Source: an uncultured Victivallaceae bacterium
GTDB taxonomy: Bacteria; Verrucomicrobiota; Lentisphaeria; Victivallales; Victivallaceae
NCBI GenBank assembly: GCA_944389925.1
Contig: CALXOD010000032.1
Location: forward strand, 1 to 46,772
Reading direction: 5' to 3'
Length of the DNA stretch: 46,772 nt
Translations under genes and position numbers: made by a program
Shown: positions 41,690 to 46,772 of the stretch, one piece after another
Numbering within the stretch: the first letter of the stretch is position 1
Layout: every line of letters begins with the position of its first letter
The notes under the pieces: generated by a model
The model's database searches: none
What the model was told of the DNA's origin: nothing
What the model saw: only the letters and a program-made list of their open reading frames with translations

Positions 41690-42408
41690 CTTCCCCTCCT
41701 GCATTTTCAGTTTTACAGAGTACTGTCAATACCTCACGGAAAAACAAAGGGAAAAAACATGTAATATTTCTAACGGAATCATCTGACACCGTCACAAACA
41801 AGAAATATAGATAGTGAAGCAAGAAAACTGGTATGGCGAGATGATTTTTATGAAAAAGAAAAATTCTCGTAAAAACATGAACATCATTTTATGTCGTATT
41901 GTTTTCTGCTTCTTCTGCCATATTGACAGGAGACCGCGGTCAAACTCTCCGGAGTTTATAAGGTTCAATTTCTCAAAAAGATAATCACATTTTTCCGCAT
42001 ATTTTTCCAGAAAATATATTTTCCCGGATTCCCAGTCCTGATTCCATGTTCCCCCATCAACCGAATGGCAGAATCAAAGTAAACGGTAATACTGAAATCA
42101 AGAGCAATATAATAATACGAGAGCATCTTTCCGTATAACAACCAGACGGTTATGATTATTTCCTGAATACATTTTGTCCCCTCTTTGATTGAATGAAAAA
42201 TTACTTCGATTGTATCATAAATTGGCCGAGGGGGAGCTCTTTCCAATCACCGACTGTATGGATTTTTCTTGTCTTCCCCCAATATTTAGAGAGAGTTTAT
42301 TTTTATCCACCCCATCACCTGTTTTTTTGTCCTGTCATGCGTAATTTATCTGGCCAAAGATTTATGGCCCGATTATCAAAATAACCACAGTTCAAAGTCT
42401 TATCTGAG
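41690..42408. other. AT-rich intergenic stretch
   Basis: About 720 bp of AT-rich sequence with no reliable gene. A 93-codon minus-strand frame (41965-42246) has aromatic and basic clusters but no family likeness. This is where base composition changes, so it may mark the border of a transferred segment. Confidence 0.45.
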
Positions 42409-42957
42409 CTACTCCGCCTGGATTGCCAGAGGCTGTATCTTTCCCTGAATGATTTCCGCTATGGCATACCGTGAATAAAGGATTGAATGATGGGCAATTT
42501 CCCCTAAAAACCAGTAAAGGAAATTGATTAGTTCAGAAGGAGATGGCTGAGAGTGACTCTGAAAGTATCCCTCAATTTCTCTATGGAAAGTTGCGTAATC
42601 CGCAAAATCAAAAATGACTTTCCGTGACAAGTTCGGGTATTTCTCAACTTTTATCGCAGTTAAATAATCCAAAGCGATATTGAGAACGTCAATGACGACT
42701 CCACGATGATATCCGGCCCGAACTTTTTCAATAAAATCTTCCATATCAAATTCATATGCAGGTTCGTCATTGTATGACACATTGCAAAAATGATTGCGCA
42801 TGAAATTGATGGCGCAGTTTTTCGTCTTGAAGAAAACGATTTTTCCATCAACGAGCAACGGCATATCGGGATCACTTTCATGATCCATCAAATAAGGAGA
42901 ATACAATTTTAGACTTCCTGAGCAAAGTGGAAATTTTACAAAAAAACATTTATACAT
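42409..42957 (-). CDS. Hypothetical protein, immunity-like
   Basis: 182 residues. No family is recognised. It is a small acidic protein of mixed helix/strand content (MDHESDPDMPLLVDGKIVFFKT; ALDYLTAIKVEKYPNL), which is the size and composition of immunity proteins found with Rhs toxins. The start has AGGGGG upstream, 10 bases before the ATG. It is an orphan: no toxin is upstream on the same strand. AT-rich compared with the core genes. Confidence 0.6.
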   Translation of the reverse strand: MYKCFFVKFPLCSGSLKLYSPYLMDHESDPDMPLLVDGKIVFFKTKNCAINFMRNHFCNVSYNDEPAYEFDMEDFIEKVRAGYHRGVVIDVLNIALDYLTAIKVEKYPNLSRKVIFDFADYATFHREIEGYFQSHSQPSPSELINFLYWFLGEIAHHSILYSRYAIAEIIQGKIQPLAIQAE

Positions 42958-43090
42958 AGCGCAAATCCCCCTGCCCTTCTTACTTTATTCAATCCGTCAT
43001 AAGGCTCTGGCAAAGACTCCATATAAAACAGCAGAAAGAACAGAACAAGCCCCTCGCAAGCAACGTTCCCCACCTCGATCCCAACGCTGA

Positions 43091-43432
43091 ATGATCAGAA
43101 AGTTGCGTTTCTCCCCCCTTCTGGGGACAACTTTTGATGGAAAAATTGGTGCAAAATCCTTTAAGTTACTATATCCCCCAGATTATCGATTGCAAGTTCT
43201 GAAACAACGGCTTCCAGAATCTCCTAGACAGGTTATATTTGTGGAAGATGACTCTGGTATATTCAATCTGGCTTTTAAGAGGAAACGTGCACCTGGCATA
43301 AAGTCTAATTTCCTTACGAGCTCTGATTACGAGTTGCAATTGATTGAATGCATGCTATTTCCACTTGCAGCAGGATATAGCGCAATGTTGCTTCTTATCG
43401 ACGGTAAAATCATTGACATAGGGGAAATATAA
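43091..43432 (+). CDS. Hypothetical small protein
   Basis: 113 residues on the plus strand, with a basic N-terminal half and a hydrophobic C-terminus ending LLLIDGKIIDIGEI. No family and no clear ribosome site. It may be a remnant of a toxin or an orphan immunity gene in the Rhs-derived island. Confidence that it is real is modest. Confidence 0.45.
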   Translation: MIRKLRFSPLLGTTFDGKIGAKSFKLLYPPDYRLQVLKQRLPESPRQVIFVEDDSGIFNLAFKRKRAPGIKSNFLTSSDYELQLIECMLFPLAAGYSAMLLLIDGKIIDIGEI

Positions 43433-43481
43433 AAGAGGCTGTCAATATGAATTCCTGTAAATTAAGGTGATCGCGAGCAGC

Positions 43482-43923
43482 ATGGACTTTCTTTTGGTCA
43501 ATATTGCACTGACCATTGCAGTCATCATTATGGCTATAAAAGTTGCAGTTGTAAAAAGAAAAACTTCTAATTTACCTCTTACTCGAATACCAGACGGCAT
43601 CAACGCCGGAAAAAGCTGTTATTGCTTTGACTCAACTCTTAGCTTTGGATGATTCGCCTTATGACGAGCGTAATGAGCGGCAGAAACAGTTGGCGCGTTA
43701 TTATTTAATAAGATTGGATTTTTTGTATCATTTGACTGATCAGTAGGATAAAATCACTTACCTTGGCAAAGATCAAAATAAGTATGAACTGATTCTGATG
43801 TTGGCCCGCTGGGATTATCTGTGTGGAATTCTTTGGGGAAAACTTGCGTTAACAAATGATATTCCCCGGGATAAAATAACGGATCTTGTTAATTTCGCAG
43901 AGAAAAGTGGCGATGGAAAATAG
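43482..43923 (+). pseudogene. Small membrane-protein gene broken by frameshift and stop
   Basis: The frame from ATG 43482 starts with one hydrophobic helix (MDFLLVNIALTIAVIIMAIK), then loses its reading at about 43595. In the shifted frame the protein goes on as TPEKAVIALTQLLALDDSPYDERNER up to a TAG at 43744-43746, and then further as ITYLGKDQNKYELILMLARWDYLCGILWGK to a TAG at 43921-43923. Frame shift plus stop show a decayed gene with a membrane anchor and a charged helical domain, perhaps an immunity protein. The family is unknown. Confidence 0.6.
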
Positions 43924-44104
43924 ACAACATGTTTTCCTGATCAGTTATGCAATTGCAGCACTGCTGATTTTGATTGGATTAAATATCTACGCATACAGGA
44001 TTCGCCATACCTTCATTTCTGAAGATAACACTCTCCTTCTCAAGGCCGTTTCCCATTACAAGCAATATTTCCTATCGGATATCATCCCTAATCTGGAATT
44101 GAAA
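43913..44104 (+). pseudogene. Membrane-anchored protein gene cut by palindromic element
   Basis: ATG 43913 overlaps the end of the previous broken gene. One membrane helix (VFLISYAIAALLILIGLNIYAY) is followed by a charged segment ending with NLELK, after which the palindromic element starts at 44105. The frame runs on through the element but without sense. So the coding part is 64 residues and the C-terminus was lost. Confidence 0.55.
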
Positions 44105-44222
44105 CATTGCAATGCCCCCCCTTTTCTCAAAGACGGCATAAAGAACTCTCAAAAAATGAAATCTACATTTTTTGACTGCGTCTACGTAATGCCGCCCTTG
44201 AAAAAAGGGGGGCATTGCAATG
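44105..44222. mobile_element. 118-bp palindromic insertion-like element
   Basis: The ends are inverted repeats of about 36 bp, beginning CATTGCAATGCCCCCC at 44105 and ending with the matching complement at 44222, with a few mismatches inside (CTTTTCTC against CTTTTTTC; ACGGCAT against GCGGCAT). The loop of about 45 nt is not coding. The size and shape suit a MITE-like or REP-like element. It cuts a small plus-strand gene on the left and abuts an Rhs fragment on the right. No target duplication is obvious. Confidence 0.65.
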
Positions 44223-44287
44223 TTTTGGTCTCTAATCAGACGGTTTTCTCCGTTCCAGGTGTATGTCCAATTTCCATTAGTCAACAT
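44223..44287 (-). pseudogene. Rhs core fragment
   Basis: Read on the minus strand it gives LTNGNWTYTWNGENRLI, the classical Rhs/YD-repeat phrase (NGNWTYTWNxENRLI). It is 20 residues long and ends at the palindromic element. It marks the locus as an old Rhs region. Confidence 0.7.
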
Positions 44288-44661
44288 ATTGCCAACTTTT
44301 TAAGGTCAGAAACGAAAGACTTTATTTCTGTTAAGACTAAGTCCATTTCGAATTTAAGAAATATTTTATGGGAATCATCATCAATATTTATAACAGCTTT
44401 ATAATGTCCCAATTCATCTTTTTTATTAATTGATAATGAAAATCCTATTCCAGCTAATATAGGAAATTCTGAATGGTGCATAAAGCATTTCTCAAGAAAC
44501 TCAATTATTGACTGTGTCAAAAATTCTTCTTGGTAAGAATAATGTAAATTCGCAACTGCTATTTTAATTATTACATCATTACACTCATCAAGATCTGCAT
44601 TGAGCTTTTGGGGGAAAGCAAATTCAATACGGTCTGTACCGTTTGTCAATAAAATATTCAT
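44281..44661 (-). CDS. Candidate Rhs-associated immunity protein
   Basis: 126 residues, acidic, with strand-helix content (MNILLTNGTDRIEFAF at the start; SIINKKDEL-type turns later). No family could be assigned. Its start lies 9 nt after the stop of a short open tail (VLLHITDTTVIPQ, stop at 44671-44673), and AAAGGTG forms the ribosome site. This is the standard order toxin end, then immunity gene. The toxin is lost except for that tail. Confidence 0.55.
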   Translation of the reverse strand: MNILLTNGTDRIEFAFPQKLNADLDECNDVIIKIAVANLHYSYQEEFLTQSIIEFLEKCFMHHSEFPILAGIGFSLSINKKDELGHYKAVINIDDDSHKIFLKFEMDLVLTEIKSFVSDLKKLAIC

Positions 44662-44670
44662 ACATCACCT

Positions 44671-44744
44671 TTACTGTGGAATCACTGTTGTATCCGTAAT
44701 GTGCAACAATACCTGATTTTCCTGACGCAGACTTTTATGCCACC
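44671..44744 (-). pseudogene. Short open tail before the immunity-like gene
   Basis: About 20 residues (WHKSLRQENQVLLHIT and onward) end in TAA at 44671-44673, directly before the immunity-like gene. It is likely the C-terminus of a lost Rhs/toxin protein. Short and unproven. Confidence 0.35.
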
Positions 44745-45015
44745 TTACAAATCGTTTTTTTTTAATTCTATGGTCAACTTGCCGAACGTCTCTTTGAGCC
44801 TCCGTTTTTTGAGTTCTAATCGCTCCCGGGCATGATCAAACTTCGCCCTGCTCAAATATTGGGCTCCATCCGCAAGCAGTTGATCCTGCCATTTGTAGTA
44901 CATTCCTTGCGAGATCCATGCTCATTGCCCAATTCGCTGATCCGGTAGTCTCCTTTCACCTCCTCAAGCCATATCGCGAGCTTTTCCCTGCCGGTCCATT
45001 GCTTTTTCGTGTCAT
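44745..45015 (-). pseudogene. IS3-type OrfA remnant with frameshifts
   Basis: The minus-strand text reads KQWTGREKLAIWLEEVKGD followed by YRISELGNEHG, the start of IS3/IS911-type OrfA, where the usual form is MTRKQWTxxEKLAIVLEEVKGD. The frame shifts at about HG (ISQGMYYKWQDQLLADG follows in the next frame) and a shorter A run at the start breaks it again. The rest goes through LELKKRRLKETFGKLTIELKK to the stop TAA at 44745. The OrfB part is missing. It is a dead, partial element. Confidence 0.75.
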
Positions 45016-45084
45016 GGCCTCTCCTTTTCGATGCCTTTCTTAATTTAGCACATCTTTCTATGGGGAAATATAGCTTAATATCAT

Positions 45085-45633
45085 TCATTTCTTTGAGCGA
45101 TTTAAAACTGCTTTTATATCTTGGAGATATAATGATTCGACTTCGATTCTAGTAATATCCTCCCAACGCAATATTAACTCAGAGGAATCCATACTGCTGA
45201 ATGTTCCTAATGCATGAAGTAAAATATTCTCAGAATCATATTCCTGAACTGTACCCAAAAAACAAATATTTGAGTCTATCTTTTCAATAAATATAGTTAT
45301 GATTTCCGTTTTGAATTGTTCTATAACATCTCTCATGCTTTGAAAATGAAAGTCATTTTTTTTCACAAATGAGTATTGTTTCTTTCTCTCAATCAATGCA
45401 AGTATTGCGTCTTGTTCATTCCCACCATGACGAACTCTACTGATATCACTTTTTTCTATAAAACAATAACCATCAAAAAAACCAGAATCACTGAATTTAG
45501 CTAATCCAATAATACCTTCTCCTATAAAGCAAGGAATTCCTAATATACTCTCATCACAAATCTCTTCTCGAAAAATATCAACGCAACAATTCCTTGCCAT
45601 ACAGTTTTCGAAATATTTATTTAATAAAGACAT
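45085..45633 (-). CDS. Hypothetical protein, candidate immunity protein
   Basis: 182 residues with a start at 45633. Rich in Ile, Phe, Ser and Asp, with a cysteine-rich N-terminus (MARNCCVDIFREEICDE). No family is recognised. It has its own promoter-like site (TTGGGA-N16-TATAGT at 45684-45657). It is a single AT-rich orphan between the IS3 remnant and the right-hand Rhs piece, so it may be a stray immunity gene. Confidence 0.6.
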   Translation of the reverse strand: MSLLNKYFENCMARNCCVDIFREEICDESILGIPCFIGEGIIGLAKFSDSGFFDGYCFIEKSDISRVRHGGNEQDAILALIERKKQYSFVKKNDFHFQSMRDVIEQFKTEIITIFIEKIDSNICFLGTVQEYDSENILLHALGTFSSMDSSELILRWEDITRIEVESLYLQDIKAVLNRSKK

Positions 45634-45656
45634 CTTAAAATTCCCCAGGAATATTT

Positions 45657-45684
45657 ACTATAAATATAATTTATCGAATCCCAA
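45657..45684 (-). promoter_or_regulatory. Promoter-like site before the 45633 gene
   Basis: TTGGGA (45684-45679) and TATAGT (45662-45657), 16-nt spacer, on the minus strand. Confidence 0.4.
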
Positions 45685-46426
45685 TACTATATGTCATATG
45701 CGGAAATAAATAGTTTTATTTTCAATATAAACAAAGTGATACCTTATCAATGTTAATAGATTGAAAATCAATCTGATGCAATATTACCTCAGATTCTGTC
45801 AATTAAGAAAAATAGCATGAATAACTCTGATTGCAAGTCACTAATATTTGAATAATTAATAAACTTGACCGATGCTTCCGGATCAGCCTTCAAGGGAAAG
45901 TACTCCGCAAGCACCAGAACCGTCCGCAAAACAGAGTGAGCGATGAAAAATGCTTCAAGTTATTTCCTTGCAAAGATCTTACTTCGTTTTGTTCTTTGAG
46001 TAAATGTAGTTTTTTCTGAAAAGAGAATTTCGCAAAACTCGAAAAGTTCTCTGAATCAAAAAATCTTTTGTTATGAATTGCGCGAATAAGGGGTCGAACT
46101 CTTGATTTTTTGAACACATGACCTCTGCAAGTTTATTTTTACATTATTATCTTACCTTGATAAAAGATTGCAAAATGAATGTATAGCAGAGAAAAATTGA
46201 CGATCAAAGGGCGAGCTTCTCGACGTGTGTTTCCGTCAAAAAAATTCTCTCTTCCTCAAAATGATGAATTTTCCAAATCTAAAAAGGAGGAGCAATTTCA
46301 GCTTCTCGAAAATTCTCCGAGATTTCACAGAGATTGACAGCTTAAAAGAAACCAGAAATTCAACGCTAGGCACACGCAGATTTGAACTCAAAATATTCTC
46401 TCTGATCTCCAGTAAGAGTTCCATTT
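45685..46426. other. AT-rich stretch without a supported gene
   Basis: About 740 bp. Minus-strand frames at 45890-46117 and 46236-46424 lack start signals and family likeness. The composition is unlike that of the core genes. Confidence 0.4.
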
Positions 46427-46772
46427 TCAAGCCAGCTCGAATTGATGTCGCCCTTCCGTCCTGTTATTGATCCTCGCGGCCAAACGATTGTACTTCGTAT
46501 ACCTGTAATCGATCGGAAGACCGTTCACGATCTGACGGGAGACCCGATTGGCATGGTCGTATTCGTATTGCACAGACTTCCCTGATGAACGGATCTCCAC
46601 CAGACGACCGTAACGGTCGTAAGCCCGCTCCTCACTGAGTTCCAAACCGTTCACACGGGTGGTTCGGCGCGTACGGCTGCCCCAGGCATCGTAGGCATAG
46701 ACCGTCGTAAGCCCCTCCTCGTTCTTCTCCAGAAGACGCCCGAAATAGTCGTAACGGTATGTCGCATGACGA
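46427..46772 (-). CDS. Rhs/YD-repeat protein, internal part (continues beyond the window)
   Basis: The minus-strand frame is open from the window edge to a TGA at 46427. It has YD repeats: YRYDYFGRLLEKNEEGL, VYAYDAWGSRTRRTT, RAYDRYGRLVEIRSS and YEYDHANRVSRQIVNG. The upstream part is outside the window. The sequence stops after RTEGRHQFELA in a region with no conserved Rhs end, so either a frameshift or a truncation is likely. It suggests that a larger Rhs gene starts to the right and is broken here. Confidence 0.8.
   Translation of the reverse strand, partial: RHATYRYDYFGRLLEKNEEGLTTVYAYDAWGSRTRRTTRVNGLELSEERAYDRYGRLVEIRSSGKSVQYEYDHANRVSRQIVNGLPIDYRYTKYNRLAARINNRTEGRHQFELA

Noticed and set aside
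41965-42246. 93-codon minus-strand frame
   Set aside because: No ribosome site, no family, and its composition is that of surrounding AT-rich non-coding DNA.
45890-46117. 75-codon minus-strand frame with many Phe, Ser and Lys
   Set aside because: No start signal or domain; could be part of a dispersed repeat, but this cannot be tested from one copy.
1-46772. CRISPR arrays, integrase-type att sites, rRNA genes
   Set aside because: I saw no regularly spaced repeats, no integrase gene and no rRNA sequence.

Overview
The window looks like a chromosomal piece of a PVC-group bacterium, most likely a Lentisphaerota member of the Victivallis type. This is inferred from gene content: H-X9-DG prepilin-like proteins in tandem, a BNR/sialidase-like secreted protein, a GxDLY/SGNH esterase, a CE7 deacetylase, an excisionase-HTH fused to PTS EIIA, an FHA-fused Tad ATPase with PEGA and FHA partners, and degraded Rhs/YD-repeat DNA at both ends. 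No rRNA is present, so the taxon is not proven. By eye, positions 900-41,600 are GC-rich and densely coding, while 41,700-46,400 is clearly AT-rich.

Layout. 1-900: the last codons of an IS3-type transposase and an Rhs fragment. 911-2557: a BNR-repeat secreted protein. 2766-2850: tRNA-Leu(UAA). 3187-11603 (all minus): a partial Tad/Flp secretion operon in the order cpaB, FHA-tadA, tadB, tadC, DUF192, FHA membrane protein, PEGA lipoprotein, KDPG aldolase, closed by a strong terminator; no pilin, secretin or prepilin peptidase gene is present. 11856-12440: hisB. 12484-16489 (minus): nadD, rsfS, a hypothetical and a DUF2079-like polytopic protein, tightly coupled. 16732-21107 (plus): epimerase-like protein, lipoprotein, yicC, cysE, yggS, with a clear promoter. 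21226-23829: adhE. 24486-26068: SGNH hydrolase plus hotdog thioesterase. 26156-28170 (minus): two near-identical prepilin paralogues and a 56-residue pilin-like remnant. 28327-29307: class II fructose-bisphosphate aldolase. 29584-31833: CE7 esterase and CapA-like protein. 31888-32817: PanE-like reductase. 33076-36959 (plus): HTH-EIIA fusion, cation/proton antiporter with CBS domains, dolichol-kinase-like protein and PstS-like binding protein. 37097-38966: MarR plus MATE pump. 39123-40529: two unrecognised membrane proteins. 40589-41625 (minus): MarR plus GNAT with a palindromic operator.

41,700-46,772 is an AT-rich junkyard of the type left by Rhs toxin/immunity exchange: small orphan genes, two of them set like immunity genes (one directly after a short open tail, one with its own promoter), Rhs core fragments, a frameshifted IS3 OrfA, a small gene broken by a frameshift and a stop, and a 118-bp palindromic insertion-like element.

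Metabolically the window suggests a sugar-fermenting anaerobe: Entner-Doudoroff aldolase, fructose-bisphosphate aldolase, AdhE for ethanol formation, and secreted carbohydrate-modifying esterases. Several promoters share a TTGnnn-N16/17-TATAGT or TACATT form. The most interesting items are the HTH-EIIA/antiporter pair, the FHA/PEGA-decorated Tad locus, and the Rhs-derived island with its palindromic element.
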